Of a DNA stretch of 64,000 nt, positions 1 through 16,200 are shown piece after piece. The position numbers and the translations under genes are program-made. The stretch lies in assembly GCA_032718475.1 (NCBI GenBank), contig JAUCBJ010000788.1:62001-126000 (forward strand). Direction: 5' to 3'. The DNA is from Nemertoderma westbladi. Taxonomy: Eukaryota; Xenacoelomorpha; Nemertodermatida; Nemertodermatidae. The notes under the pieces are model-generated. The model saw only the letters and a list, made by a program, of their open reading frames with translations, searched no databases and was not told the origin of the DNA. Each line of letters starts with the position of its first letter. Position 1 is the first letter of the stretch.

Positions 1-1289
1 AAATGAAAGTGTACCAGGTCTCTTATATAAATAAAGTAAATGAAAGTGTACCAGGTCTCCTACAAAAATAAAGTTAATGAAAGTCTACCAGGTCTCCTAC
101 ATAAACAAAGTAAATGAAAGTCTACCAGGTCTCCTACATAAATAAAGTAAATGAAAGTGTACCAGGTCATTTACATAAACAAAGTAAATGAAAGTGTACC
201 AGGTCATTTACATAAACAAAGTAAATGAATTGTACCAGGTCTCTTATATAAATAAAGTAAATGAAAGTCTACCAGGTCTCCTACTAAAATAAAGTTAATG
301 AAAGTCTACAAGGTCTCTTACAAAAATAAATTAAATAAAAGTGTACCCGGTCTCCTACATAGATAAAGTTAATGAAAGTGTACCAGGTCTCCTACATAAA
401 TAAAGTAAATGAAAGTGTACCAGGTCTCCTACATAAACAAAATAAATAAATTGTACCAGGTCATCTACATAAACAAAGTAAATGAAAGTCTACCAGGTCT
501 CCTACAAAAATAAAGTAAATGAAAGTGTATGAGGTCTCCTACATAAATAGAGTAAATGAAAGTGTACCAGGTCTCCTACAAAAACAAAGTAAATGAAAGT
601 CTACCAGGTCTCCTACAAAAATAAAGTAAATGAAAGTGTATGAGGTCTCCTACATAAATAGAGTAAATGAAAGTGTACCAGGTCTCCTACAAAAATAAAT
701 TAAATGAAAGTGTACCAGGACTCCTACAAAAATTAATTAAATGAAAGTGTACCAGGTCTCCTACAAATATAAAGTAAATAAAAGTGTACCAGGTCTCCTA
801 CAAAATTAAAGTAAATATGAAAGTGGACCAGATCTCCTACATAAACAAAATAAATGAAATGTACCAGGTCATCTACATAAACAAAGTAAATGAAAGTCTA
901 CCAGGTCTCCTACATAAATAAAGTAAATGAAAGTCTACCAGGTCTCCTACAAAAATGAAGTAAATGAAAGTGTTCCAGGTCTCCTACAAAAATAAAGTAA
1001 ATGTGAAAGTGTACCAGGTCTCCTACAAATATAAAGTAAATGTTAAAGTGTAAAAGGTCTCCTACAAAAATAATGTAAATGTTAAAGTGTACCAGGTCTC
1101 CTACAAAAATAAATTAAATGAAAGTGTACCAGGTCTCCTACAAAAATTTAGTAAATGTTAAAGTGTACCAGGTCTCCTACATAAACAAAATAAATGAACT
1201 GTACCAGGTTATCTACATAAATAAAGTAAATGAAAGTCTACCAGGTCTCCTACACAAACAAAGTAAATGAAAGTGTACCAGGTCTCCTA

Positions 1290-4200
1290 CAAAAATAAAG
1301 TAAATGAAAGTGTACCAGGTCTCCTACATAAACAAAATAAATGAATTGTACCAGGTCGCCTGCATAAACAAAGTAAATGAATTGTACCAGGTCTCCTACA
1401 AAAACAACTTAAATGAATTGAACCAGGTCATCTACATAAACAAAGTAAATGAAAGTGTACCAGGTCTCCTACAAAAACAAAGTAAATGAAAGTGTACCAG
1501 GTCTCCTACAAAAACAAATTAATTGAATTGTACCAGGTCATCTACATAAACAAAGTAAATGAAAGTGTACCAGGTCTCCTACAAAAATAAACTAAATGTG
1601 AAAGTGGACCAGGTCTCCTACTTAAATAAAATAAATGAATTGTACCAGGTTATCTACTTAAACACAGTAAATGAAAGTGTACCAGGTTATCTACATAAAC
1701 AAAGCAATTGAATGTGTACCAGGTCTCCTACAAAAATAAAGTAAATGAAAGTGTACCAGGTCTCCTACAAAAATAAAGTAAATGAAAGTCTACCAGGTCT
1801 CCTACAAAATAAAGTAAATGTGAAAGTGTATCAGGTCTCCTACAAAAATAAAGTAAATGTTAAATTGTACCAGGTCTCCTAGAAATATATAGTAAATGAA
1901 AGTCTACCAGGTCTCCTACAAAAATAAAGTAAATGTGAAAGTGTACCAGGTCTCCTACAAAAACAAAGTAAATGTTAAAGTGTACCAGGTCTCCTACAAA
2001 AATAAAGTAATTGAAAGTCTACCAGGTCTCCTACAAAAATAAAGTAAATGTGAAAGTGTACCAGGTCTCCTACAAAAATAAAGTAAATGAAAGTCTACCA
2101 GGTCTCCTACAAAAATAAAGTAAATGTGGAAGTGTACCAGGTCTCCTACAAATATAAAGTAAATGTGAAAGTGTACCAGGTCTCCTACAAAAATAAAGTA
2201 AATGAAAGTCTACCAGGTCTCCTACAAAAATAAAGTAAATGTGAAAGTGTACCAGGTCTCCTACAAAAATAAAGTAAATGTTAAAGTCTACCAGGTCTCC
2301 TACAAAAATAAAGTAAATGAAAGTCTACCAGGTCTCCTACAAAAATAAAGTAAATGTGAAAGTGTACCAGGTCTCCTACAAAAATAAATTAAATGAAAGT
2401 GTACCAGGTCTCCTACAAAAATAAAGTAAATGTGAAAGTGTACCAGGTCTCCTACAAAAATAAATTAAATGAAAGTGTACCAGGTCTCCTACAAAAATAA
2501 AGTAAATGTGAAAGTATACCAGGTCTCCTACAAAAATAAAGTAAATGTGAAAGTGTACCAGGTCTCCTACAAAAATAAAGTAAATGAAAGTCTACCAGGT
2601 CTCCTACAAAAATAAATTAATTGAAAGTGTACCAGGTCTCCTACAAAAATAAAGTAAATGTGAAAGTGTACCAGGTCTCCCACAAAAATAAAGTAAATGT
2701 GAAAGTGTATCAGGTCTCCTACAAAAATAAAGTAAATGTTAAATTGTACCAGGTCTCCTACAAAAATAAAGTAAATGTGAAAGTGTACCAGGTCTCCTAC
2801 AAAAATAAAGTAAATGAAAGTCTACCAGGTCACCTACAAAAATAAATTAATTGAAAGTGTACCAGGTCTCCTACAAAAATAAAGTAAATGAACGTCTACC
2901 AGGTCTCCTACAAAAATAAAGTAAATGTGAAAGTCTACCAGGTCATCTACATAAACAAAGTAAATGAAAGTCTACCAGGTCTCCTACAAAAATAAAGTAA
3001 ATGTTAAATTGTACCAGGTCTCCTACAAAAATAAAGTAAATGTTAAATTGTACCAGGTCTCCTACAAAAATAAAGTAAATGTGAAAGTGTACCAGGTCTC
3101 CTACAAAAATAAAGTAAATGAAAGTCTACCAGGTCACCTACAAAAATAAATTAATTGAAAGTGTACCAGGTCTCCTACAAAAATAAAGTAAATGAACGTC
3201 TACCAGGTCTCCTACAAAAATAAAGTAAATGTGAAAGTCTACCAGGTCATCTACATAAACAAAGTAAATGAAAGTCTACCAGGTCTCCTACAAAAATAAA
3301 GTAAATGTTAAATTGTACCAGGTCTCCTACAAAAATAAAGTAAATGTGAAAGTGTACCAGGTCTCCTACAAAAATAAAGTAAATGAAAGTCTACCAGGTC
3401 ACCTACAAAAATAAATTAATTGAAAGTGTACCAGGTCTCCTACAAAAATAAAGTAAATGAACGTCTACCAGGTCTCCTACAAAAATAAAGTAAATGTGAA
3501 AGTGTACCAGGTCTCCTACAAATATAAAGTAAATGTTAAAGTGTAAAAGGTCTCCTACAGAAATAATGTAAATGTTAAATTGTACCAGGTCTCCTACAAA
3601 AATAAATTAAATGAAAGTGTACCAGGTCTCCTTCAAAAATTTAGTAAATGTTAAAGTGTACCAGGTCTCCTACATAAACAAAATAAATGAACTGTACCAG
3701 GTTATCTACATAAATAAAGTAAATGAAAGTCTACCAGGTCTCCTACACAAACAAAGTAAATGAAAGTGTACCAGGTCTCCTACAAAAATAAAGTAAATGA
3801 AAGTGTACCAGGTCTCCTACATAAACAAAATAAATGAATTGTACCAGGTCGCCTGCATAAACAAAGTAAATGAATTGTACCAGGTCTCCTACAAAAACAA
3901 CTTAAATGAATTGAACCAGGTCATCTACATAAACAAAGTAAATGAAAGTGTACCAGGTCTCCTACAAAAACAAAGTAAATGAAAGTGTACCAGGTCTCCT
4001 ACAAAAACAAATTAATTGAATTGTACCAGGTCATCTACATAAACAAAGTAAATGAAAGTGTACCAGGTCTCCTACAAAAATAAACTAAATGTGAAAGTGG
4101 ACCAGGTCTCCTACTTAAATAAAATAAATGAATTGTACCAGGTTATCTACTTAAACACAGTAAATGAAAGTGTACCAGGTTATCTACATAAACAAAGCAA

Positions 4201-7200
4201 TTGAATGTGTACCAGGTCTCCTACAAAAATAAAGTAAATGAAAGTGTACCAGGTCTCCTACAAAAATAAAGTAAATGAAAGTCTACCAGGTCTCCTACAA
4301 AATAAAGTAAATGTGAAAGTGTATCAGGTCTCCTACAAAAATAAAGTAAATGTTAAATTGTACCAGGTCTCCTAGAAATATATAGTAAATGAAAGTCTAC
4401 CAGGTCTCCTACAAAAATAAAGTAAATGTGAAAGTGTACCAGGTCTCCTACAAAAACAAAGTAAATGTTAAAGTGTACCAGGTCTCCTACAAAAATAAAG
4501 TAATTGAAAGTCTACCAGGTCTCCTACAAAAATAAAGTAAATGTGAAAGTGTACCAGGTCTCCTACAAAAATAAAGTAAATGAAAGTCTACCAGGTCTCC
4601 TACAAAAATAAAGTAAATGTGGAAGTGTACCAGGTCTCCTACAAATATAAAGTAAATGTGAAAGTGTACCAGGTCTCCTACAAAAATAAAGTAAATGAAA
4701 GTCTACCAGGTCTCCTACAAAAATAAAGTAAATGTGAAAGTGTACCAGGTCTCCTACAAAAATAAAGTAAATGTTAAAGTCTACCAGGTCTCCTACAAAA
4801 ATAAAGTAAATGAAAGTCTACCAGGTCTCCTACAAAAATAAAGTAAATGTGAAAGTGTACCAGGTCTCCTACAAAAATAAATTAAATGAAAGTGTACCAG
4901 GTCTCCTACAAAAATAAAGTAAATGTGAAAGTGTACCAGGTCTCCTACAAAAATAAATTAAATGAAAGTGTACCAGGTCTCCTACAAAAATAAAGTAAAT
5001 GTGAAAGTATACCAGGTCTCCTACAAAAATAAAGTAAATGTGAAAGTGTACCAGGTCTCCTACAAAAATAAAGTAAATGAAAGTCTACCAGGTCTCCTAC
5101 AAAAATAAATTAATTGAAAGTGTACCAGGTCTCCTACAAAAATAAAGTAAATGTGAAAGTGTACCAGGTCTCCCACAAAAATAAAGTAAATGTGAAAGTG
5201 TATCAGGTCTCCTACAAAAATAAAGTAAATGTTAAATTGTACCAGGTCTCCTAGGTCTACCAGGTCTCCTACAAAAATAAAGTAAATGTGGAAGTGTACC
5301 AGGTCTCCTACAAATATAAAGTAAATGTGAAAGTGTACCAGGTCTCCTACAAAAATAAAGTAAATGAAAGTCTACCAGGTCTCCTACAAAAATAAAGTAA
5401 ATGTGAAAGTGTACCAGGTCTCCCACAAAAATAAAGTAAATGTGAAAGTGTATCAGGTCTCCTACAAAAATAAAGTAAATGTTAAATTGTACCAGGTCTC
5501 CTACAAAAATAAAGTAAATGTGAAAGTGTACCAGGTCTCCTACAAAAATAAAGTAAATGAAAGTCTACCAGGTCACCTACAAAAATAAATTAATTGAAAG
5601 TGTACCAGGTCTCCTACAAAAATAAAGTAAATGAACGTCTACCAGGTCTCCTACAAAAATAAAGTAAATGTGAAAGTCTACCAGGTCATCTACATAAACA
5701 AAGTAAATGAAAGTCTACCAGGTCTCCTACAAGAATAAAGTAAATGTGGAAGTGTACCAGGTCTCCTACAAAAATAAAGTAAATGAACGTCTACCAGGTC
5801 TCCTACAAAAATAAAGTAAATGAAAGTGTACCAGGTCTCCTACATAAACAAAATAAATAAATTGTACCAGGTCATCTACATAAACAAAGTAAATGAAAGT
5901 CTACCAGGTCTCCTACAAAAATAAAGTAAATGAAAGTGTATGAGGTCTCCTACATAAATAGAGTAAATGAAAGTGTACCAGGTCTCCTACAAAAACAAAA
6001 TAAATAAAAGTCTACCAGGTCTCCTACTAAAATAAAGTTAATGAAAGTCTACAAGGTCTCTTACAAAAATAAATTAAATAAAAGTGTACCCGGTCTCCTA
6101 CATAGATAAAGTTAATGAAAGTGTACCAGGTCTCCTACATAAATAAAGTAAATGAAAGTGTACCAGGTCTCCTACATAAACAAAATAAATAAATTGTACC
6201 AGGTCATCTACATAAACAAAGTAAATGAAAGTCTACCAGGTCTCCTACAAAAATAAAGTGAATGAAAGTGTATGAGGTCTCCTACATAAATAGAGTAAAT
6301 GAAAGTGTACCAGGTCTCCTACAAAAACAAAGTAAATGAAAGTCTACCAGGTCTCCTACAAAAATAAAGTAAATGAAAGTGTATGAGGTCTCCTACATAA
6401 ATAGAGTAAATGAAAGTGTACCAGGTCTCCTACAAAAATAAATTAAATGAAAGTGTACCAGGACTCCTACAAAAATTAATTAAATGAAAGTGTACCAGGT
6501 CTCCTACAAATATAAAGTAAATAAAAGTGTACCAGGTCTCCTACAAAATTAAAGTAAATATGAAAGTGGACCAGATCTCCTACATAAACAAAATAAATGA
6601 AATGTACCAGGTCATCTACATAAACAAAGTAAATGAAAGTCTACCAGGTCTCCTACATAAATAAAGTAAATGAAAGTCTACCAGGTCTCCTACAAAAATG
6701 AAGTAAATGAAAGTGTTCCAGGTCTCCTACAAAAATAAAGTAAATGTGAAAGTGTACCAGGTCTCCTACAAATATAAAGTAAATGTTAAAGTGTAAAAGG
6801 TATCCTACAAAAATAATGTAAATGTTAAAGTGTACCAGGTCTCCTACAAAAATAAATTAAATGAAAGTGTACCAGGTCTCCTACAAAAATTTAGTAAATG
6901 TTAAAGTGTACCAGGTCTCCTACATAAACAAAATAAATGAACTGTACCAGGTTATCTACATAAATAAAGTAAATGAAAGTCTACCAGGTCTCCTACACAA
7001 ACAAAGTAAATGAAAGTGTACCAGGTCTCCTACAAAAATAAAGTAAATGAAAGTGTACCAGGTCTCCTACATAAACAAAATAAATGAATTGTACCAGGTC
7101 GCCTGCATAAACAAAGTAAATGAATTGTACCAGGTCTCCTACAAAAACAACTTAAATGAATTGAACCAGGTCATCTACATAAACAAAGTAAATGAAAGTG

Positions 7201-10200
7201 TACCAGGTCTCCTACAAAAACAAAGTAAATGAAAGTGTACCAGGTCTCCTACAAAAACAAATTAATTGAATTGTACCAGGTCATCTACATAAACAAAGTA
7301 AATGAAAGTGTACCAGGTCTCCTACAAAAATAAACTAAATGTGAAAGTGGACCAGGTCTCCTACTTAAATAAAATAAATGAATTGTACCAGGTTATCTAC
7401 TTAAACACAGTAAATGAAAGTGTACCAGGTTATCTACATAAACAAAGCAATTGAATGTGTACCAGGTCTCCTACAAAAATAAAGTAAATGAAAGTGTACC
7501 AGGTCTCCTACAAAAATAAAGTAAATGAAAGTCTACCAGGTCTCCTACAAAATAAAGTAAATGTGAAAGTGTATCAGGTCTCCTACAAAAATAAAGTAAA
7601 TGTTAAATTGTACCAGGTCTCCTAGAAATATATAGTAAATGAAAGTCTACCAGGTCTCCTACAAAAATAAAGTAAATGTGAAAGTGTACCAGGTCTCCTA
7701 CAAAAACAAAGTAAATGTTAAAGTGTACCAGGTCTCCTACAAAAATAAAGTAATTGAAAGTCTACCAGGTCTCCTACAAAAATAAAGTAAATGTGAAAGT
7801 GTACCAGGTCTCCTACAAAAATAAATTAAATGAAAGTGTACCAGGTCTCCTACAAAAATAAAGTAAATGTGAAAGTGTACCAGGTCTCCTACAAAAATAA
7901 ATTAAATGAAAGTGTACCAGGTCTCCTACAAAAATAAAGTAAATGTGAAAGTATACCAGGTCTCCTACAAAAATAAAGTAAATGTGAAAGTGTACCAGGT
8001 CTCCTACAAAAATAAAGTAAATGAAAGTCTACCAGGTCTCCTACAAAAATAAATTAATTGAAAGTGTACCAGGTCTCCTACAAAAATAAAGTAAATGTGA
8101 AAGTGTACCAGGTCTCCCACAAAAATAAAGTAAATGTGAAAGTGTATCAGGTCTCCTACAAAAATAAAGTAAATGTTAAATTGTACCAGGTCTCCTACAA
8201 AAATAAAGTAAATGTGAAAGTGTACCAGGTCTCCTACAAAAATAAAGTAAATGAAAGTCTACCAGGTCACCTACAAAAATAAATTAATTGAAAGTGTACC
8301 AGGTCTCCTACAAAAATAAAGTAAATGAACGTCTACCAGGTCTCCTACAAAAATAAAGTAAATGTGAAAGTCTACCAGGTCATCTACATAAACAAAGTAA
8401 ATGAAAGTCTACCAGGTCTCCTACAAAAATAAAGTAAATGTGGAAGTGTACCAGGTCTCCTACAAAAATAAAGTAAATGAACGTCTACCAGGTCTCCTAC
8501 AAAAATAAAGTAAATGTTAAAGTGTACCAGGTCTCCTACAAAAATAAAGTAAATGAAAGTCTACCAGGTCTCCTACAAAAATAAAGTAAATGTGGAAGTG
8601 TACCAGGTCTCCTACAAATATAAAGTAATTGTGAAAGTGTACCAGGTCTCCTACAAAAAAAAAGTAAATGAAAGTCTACCAGGTCTCCTACAAAAATAAA
8701 GTAAATGTGAAAGTGTACCAGGTCTCCTACAAAAATAAAGTAAATGGTAAAGTGTACCAGGTCTCCTACAAAAATAAAGTAAATGAAAGTCTACCAGGTT
8801 TCCTACAAAAATAAAGTAAATGTGAAAGTGTACCAGGTCTCCTACAAAAATAAAGTAAATGTTAAAGTGTACCAGGTCTCCTACAAAAATAAAGTAAATG
8901 TGAAAGTGTACCAGGTCTCCTAGAAAAATAAAGTAAATGAAAGTCTACCAGATCTCCTACAAAAATAAAGTAAATGTGAAAGTGTACCAGGTCTCCCACA
9001 AAAATAAAGTAAATGTGAAAGTGTATCAGGTCTCCTACAAAAATAAAGTAAATGTTAAATTGTACCAGGTCTCCTACAAAAATAAAGTAAATGTGAAAGT
9101 GTACCAGGTCTCCTACAAAAATAAAGTAAATGAAAGTCTACCAGGTCACCTACAAAAATAAATTAATTGAAAGTGTACCAGGTCTCCTACAAAAATAAAG
9201 TAAATGAACGTCTACCAGGTCTCCTACAAAAATAAAGTAAATGTGAAAGTCTACCAGGTCATCTACATAAACAAAGTAAATGAAAGTCTACCAGGTCTCC
9301 TACAAAAATAAAGTAAATGTGGAAGTGTACCAGGTCTCCTACAAAAATAAAGTAAATGAACGTCTACCAGGTCTCCTACAAAAATAAAGTAAATGTTAAA
9401 GTGTACCAGGTCTCCTACAAAAATAAAGTAAATGAAAGTCTACCAGGTCTCCTACAAAAATAAAGTAAATGTGGAAGTGTACCAGGTCTCCTACAAATAT
9501 AAAGTAATTGTGAAAGTGTACCAGGTCTCCTACAAAAAAAAAGTAAATGAAAGTCTACCAGGTCTCCTACAAAAATAAAGTAAATGTGAAAGTGTACCAG
9601 GTCTCCTACAAAAATAAAGTAAATGGTAAAGTGTACCAGGTCTCCTACAAAAATAAAGTAAATGAAAGTCTACCAGGTTTCCTACAAAAATAAAGTAAAT
9701 GTGAAAGTGTACCAGGTCTCCTACAAAAATAAAGTAAATGTTAAAGTGTACCAGGTCTCCTACAAAAATAAAGTAAATGCGAAAGTGTACCAGGTCTCCT
9801 AGAAAAATAAAGTAAATGAAAGTCTACCAGATCTCCTACAAAAATAAAGTAAATGAAAGTCTACCAGGTCTCCTACAAAAATAAAGTAAATGAAAGTCTA
9901 CCAGGTCTCCTACAAAAATAAAGTAAATGTGGAAGTGTACCAGGTCTCCTACAAATATAAAGTAAATGTGATAGTGTACCAGGTCTCCTACAAAAATAAA
10001 GTAAATGAAAGTCTACCAGGTCTCCTACAAAAATAAAGTAAATGTGAAAGTATACCAGGTCTCCTACAAAAATAAAGTAAATGGTAAAGTGTACCAGGTC
10101 TCCTTCCAAAATAAAGTAAATGAAAGTCTACCAGGTCTCCTACAAAAATAAAGTAAATGTGAAAGTGTACCAGGTCTCCTACAAAAATAAAGTAAATGAA

Positions 10201-13200
10201 AGTGTACCAGGTCTCCTACAAAAATAAAGTAAATGAAAGTCTACCAGGTCTCCTACAAAATAAAGTAAATGAGAAAGTGTATCAGGTCTCCTACAAAAAT
10301 AAAGTAAATGTTAAATTGTACCAGGTCTCCTAGAAATATATAGTATATGAAAGTCTACCAGGTCTCCTACAAAAATAAAGTAAATGTGAAAGTGTACCAG
10401 GTCTCCTACAAAAATAAAGTAAATGTTAAAGTGTACCAGGTCTCCTACAAAAATAAAGTAAATGAAAGTGTACCAGGTCTCCTACATAAACAAAATAAAT
10501 GAATTGTACCAGGTCGCCTGCATAAACAAAGTAAATGAATTGTACCAGGTCTCCTACAAAAACAACTTAAATGAATTGAACCAGGTCATCTACATAAACA
10601 AAGTAAATGAAAGTGTACCAGGTCTCCTACAAAAACAAAGTAAATGAAAGTGTACCAGGTCTCCTACAAAAACAAATTAATTGAATTGTACCAGGTCATC
10701 TACATAAACAAAGTAAATGAAAGTGTACCAGGTCTCCTACAAAAATAAACTAAATGTGAAAGTGGACCAGGTCTCCTACTTAAATAAAATAAATGAATTG
10801 TACCAGGTTATCTACTTAAACACAGTAAATGAAAGTGTACCAGGTTATCTACATAAACAAAGCAATTGAATGTGTACCAGGTCTCCTACAAAAATAAAGT
10901 AAATGAAAGTGTACCAGGTCTCCTACAAAAATAAAGTAAATGAAAGTCTACCAGGTCTCCTACAAAATAAAGTAAATGTGAAAGTGTATCAGGTCTCCTA
11001 CAAAAATAAAGTAAATGTTAAATTGTACCAGGTCTCCTAGAAATATATAGTAAATGAAAGTCTACCAGGTCTCCTACAAAAATAAAGTAAATGTGAAAGT
11101 GTACCAGGTCTCCTACAAAAACAAAGTAAATGTTAAAGTGTACCAGGTCTCCTACAAAAATAAAGTAATTGAAAGTCTACCAGGTCTCCTACAAAAATAA
11201 AGTAAATGTGAAAGTGTACCAGGTCTCCTACAAAAATAAAGTAAATGAAAGTCTACCAGGTCTCCTACAAAAATAAAGTAAATGTGGAAGTGTACCAGGT
11301 CTCCTACAAATATAAAGTAAATGTGAAAGTGTACCAGGTCTCCTACAAAAATAAAGTAAATGAAAGTCTACCAGGTCTCCTACAAAAATAAAGTAAATGT
11401 GAAAGTGTACCAGGTCTCCTACAAAAATAAAGTAAATGTTAAAGTCTACCAGGTCTCCTACAAAAATAAAGTAAATGAAAGTCTACCAGGTCTCCTACAA
11501 AAATAAAGTAAATGTGAAAGTGTACCAGGTCTCCTACAAAAATAAATTAAATGAAAGTGTACCAGGTCTCCTACAAAAATAAAGTAAATGTGAAAGTGTA
11601 CCAGGTCTCCTACAAAAATAAATTAAATGAAAGTGTACCAGGTCTCCTACAAAAATAAAGTAAATGTGAAAGTATACCAGGTCTCCTACAAAAATAAAGT
11701 AAATGTGAAAGTGTACCAGGTCTCCTACAAAAATAAAGTAAATGAAAGTCTACCAGGTCTCCTACAAAAATAAATTAATTGAAAGTGTACCAGGTCTCCT
11801 ACAAAAATAAAGTAAATGTGAAAGTGTACCAGGTCTCCCACAAAAATAAAGTAAATGTGAAAGTGTATCAGGTCTCCTACAAAAATAAAGTAAATGTTAA
11901 ATTGTACCAGGTCTCCTACAAAAATAAAGTAAATGTGAAAGTGTACCAGGTCTCCTACAAAAATAAAGTAAATGAAAGTCTACCAGGTCACCTACAAAAA
12001 TAAATTAATTGAAAGTGTACCAGGTCTCCTACAAAAATAAAGTAAATGAACGTCTACCAGGTCTCCTACAAAAATAAAGTAAATGTGAAAGTCTACCAGG
12101 TCATCTACATAAACAAAGTAAATGAAAGTCTACCAGGTCTCCTACAAAAATAAAGTAAATGTTAAATTGTACCAGGTCTCCTACAAAAATAAAGTAAATG
12201 TTAAATTGTACCAGGTCTCCTACAAAAATAAAGTAAATGTGAAAGTGTACCAGGTCTCCTACAAAAATAAAGTAAATGAAAGTCTACCAGGTCACCTACA
12301 AAAATAAATTAATTGAAAGTGTACCAGGTCTCCTACAAAAATAAAGTAAATGAACGTCTACCAGGTCTCCTACAAAAATAAAGTAAATGTGAAAGTCTAC
12401 CAGGTCATCTACATAAACAAAGTAAATGAAAGTCTACCAGGTCTCCTACAAAAATAAAGTAAATGTTAAATTGTACCAGGTCTCCTACAAAAATAAAGTA
12501 AATGTGAAAGTGTACCAGGTCTCCTACAAAAATAAAGTAAATGAAAGTCTACCAGGTCACCTACAAAAATAAATTAATTGAAAGTGTACCAGGTCTCCTA
12601 CAAAAATAAAGTAAATGAACGTCTACCAGGTCTCCTACAAAAATAAAGTAAATGTGAAAGTGTACCAGGTCTCCTACAAATATAAAGTAAATGTTAAAGT
12701 GTAAAAGGTCTCCTACAGAAATAATGTAAATGTTAAAGTGTACCAGGTCTCCTACAAAAATAAATTAAATGAAAGTGTACCAGGTCTCCTTCAAAAATTT
12801 AGTAAATGTTAAAGTGTACCAGGTCTCCTACATAAACAAAATAAATGAACTGTACCAGGTTATCTACATAAATAAAGTAAATGAAAGTCTACCAGGTCTC
12901 CTACACAAACAAAGTAAATGAAAGTGTACCAGGTCTCCTACAAAAATAAAGTAAATGAAAGTGTACCAGGTCTCCTACATAAACAAAATAAATGAATTGT
13001 ACCAGGTCGCCTGCATAAACAAAGTAAATGAATTGTACCAGGTCTCCTACAAAAACAACTTAAATGAATTGAACCAGGTCATCTACATAAACAAAGTAAA
13101 TGAAAGTGTACCAGGTCTCCTACAAAAACAAAGTAAATGAAAGTGTACCAGGTCTCCTACAAAAACAAATTAATTGAATTGTACCAGGTCATCTACATAA

Positions 13201-16200
13201 ACAAAGTAAATGAAAGTGTACCAGGTCTCCTACAAAAATAAACTAAATGTGAAAGTGGACCAGGTCTCCTACTTAAATAAAATAAATGAATTGTACCAGG
13301 TTATCTACTTAAACACAGTAAATGAAAGTGTACCAGGTTATCTACATAAACAAAGCAATTGAATGTGTACCAGGTCTCCTACAAAAATAAAGTAAATGAA
13401 AGTGTACCAGGTCTCCTACAAAAATAAAGTAAATGAAAGTCTACCAGGTCTCCTACAAAATAAAGTAAATGTGAAAGTGTATCAGGTCTCCTACAAAAAT
13501 AAAGTAAATGTTAAATTGTACCAGGTCTCCTAGAAATATATAGTAAATGAAAGTCTACCAGGTCTCCTACAAAAATAAAGTAAATGTGAAAGTGTACCAG
13601 GTCTCCTACAAAAACAAAGTAAATGTTAAAGTGTACCAGGTCTCCTACAAAAATAAAGTAATTGAAAGTCTACCAGGTCTCCTACAAAAATAAAGTAAAT
13701 GTGAAAGTGTACCAGGTCTCCTACAAAAATAAAGTAAATGAAAGTCTACCAGGTCTCCTACAAAAATAAAGTAAATGTGGAAGTGTACCAGGTCTCCTAC
13801 AAATATAAAGTAAATGTGAAAGTGTACCAGGTCTCCTACAAAAATAAAGTAAATGAAAGTCTACCAGGTCTCCTACAAAAATAAAGTAAATGTGAAAGTG
13901 TACCAGGTCTCCTACAAAAATAAAGTAAATGTTAAAGTCTACCAGGTCTCCTACAAAAATAAAGTAAATGAAAGTCTACCAGGTCTCCTACAAAAATAAA
14001 GTAAATGTGAAAGTGTACCAGGTCTCCTACAAAAATAAATTAAATGAAAGTGTACCAGGTCTCCTACAAAAATAAAGTAAATGTGAAAGTGTACCAGGTC
14101 TCCTACAAAAATAAATTAAATGAAAGTGTACCAGGTCTCCTACAAAAATAAAGTAAATGTGAAAGTATACCAGGTCTCCTACAAAAATAAAGTAAATGTG
14201 AAAGTGTACCAGGTCTCCTACAAAAATAAAGTAAATGAAAGTCTACCAGGTCTCCTACAAAAATAAATTAATTGAAAGTGTACCAGGTCTCCTACAAAAA
14301 TAAAGTAAATGTGAAAGTGTACCAGGTCTCCCACAAAAATAAAGTAAATGTGAAAGTGTATCAGGTCTCCTACAAAAATAAAGTAAATGTTAAATTGTAC
14401 CAGGTCTCCTAGGTCTACCAGGTCTCCTACAAAAATAAAGTAAATGTGGAAGTGTACCAGGTCTCCTACAAATATAAAGTAAATGTGAAAGTGTACCAGG
14501 TCTCCTACAAAAATAAAGTAAATGAAAGTCTACCAGGTCTCCTACAAAAATAAAGTAAATGTGAAAGTGTACCAGGTCTCCCACAAAAATAAAGTAAATG
14601 TGAAAGTGTATCAGGTCTCCTACAAAAATAAAGTAAATGTTAAATTGTACCAGGTCTCCTACAAAAATAAAGTAAATGTGAAAGTGTACCAGGTCTCCTA
14701 CAAAAATAAAGTAAATGAAAGTCTACCAGGTCACCTACAAAAATAAATTAATTGAAAGTGTACCAGGTCTCCTACAAAAATAAAGTAAATGAACGTCTAC
14801 CAGGTCTCCTACAAAAATAAAGTAAATGTGAAAGTCTACCAGGTCATCTACATAAACAAAGTAAATGAAAGTCTACCAGGTCTCCTACAAGAATAAAGTA
14901 AATGTGGAAGTGTACCAGGTCTCCTACAAAAATAAAGTAAATGAACGTCTACCAGGTCTCCTACAAAAATAAAGTAAATGAAAGTGTACCAGGTCTCCTA
15001 CATAAACAAAATAAATAAATTGTACCAGGTCATCTACATAAACAAAGTAAATGAAAGTCTACCAGGTCTCCTACAAAAATAAAGTAAATGAAAGTGTATG
15101 AGGTCTCCTACATAAATAGAGTAAATGAAAGTGTACCAGGTCTCCTACAAAAACAAAATAAATGAAAGTCTACCAGGTCTCCTACTAAAATAAAGTTAAT
15201 GAAAGTCTACAAGGTCTCTTACAAAAATAAATTAAATAAAAGTGTACCCGGTCTCCTACATAGATAAAGTTAATGAAAGTGTACCAGGTCTCCTACATAA
15301 ATAAAGTAAATGAAAGTGTACCAGGTCTCCTACATAAACAAAATAAATAAATTGTACCAGGTCATCTACATAAACAAAGTAAATGAAAGTCTACCAGGTC
15401 TCCTACAAAAATAAAGTGAATGAAAGTGTATGAGGTCTCCTACATAAATAGAGTAAATGAAAGTGTACCAGGTCTCCTACAAAAACAAAGTAAATGAAAG
15501 TCTACCAGGTCTCCTACAAAAATAAAGTAAATGAAAGTGTATGAGGTCTCCTACATAAATAGAGTAAATGAAAGTGTACCAGGTCTCCTACAAAAATAAA
15601 TTAAATGAAAGTGTACCAGGACTCCTACAAAAATTAATTAAATGAAAGTGTACCAGGTCTCCTACAAATATAAAGTAAATAAAAGTGTACCAGGTCTCCT
15701 ACAAAATTAAAGTAAATATGAAAGTGGACCAGATCTCCTACATAAACAAAATAAATGAAATGTACCAGGTCATCTACATAAACAAAGTAAATGAAAGTCT
15801 ACCAGGTCTCCTACATAAATAAAGTAAATGAAAGTCTACCAGGTCTCCTACAAAAATGAAGTAAATGAAAGTGTTCCAGGTCTCCTACAAAAATAAAGTA
15901 AATGTGAAAGTGTACCAGGTCTCCTACAAATATAAAGTAAATGTTAAAGTGTAAAAGGTCTCCTACAAAAATAATGTAAATGTTAAAGTGTACCAGGTCT
16001 CCTACAAAAATAAATTAAATGAAAGTGTACCAGGTCTCCTACAAAAATTTAGTAAATGTTAAAGTGTACCAGGTCTCCTACATAAACAAAATAAATGAAC
16101 TGTACCAGGTTATCTACATAAATAAAGTAAATGAAAGTCTACCAGGTCTCCTACACAAACAAAGTAAATGAAAGTGTACCAGGTCTCCTACAAAAATAAA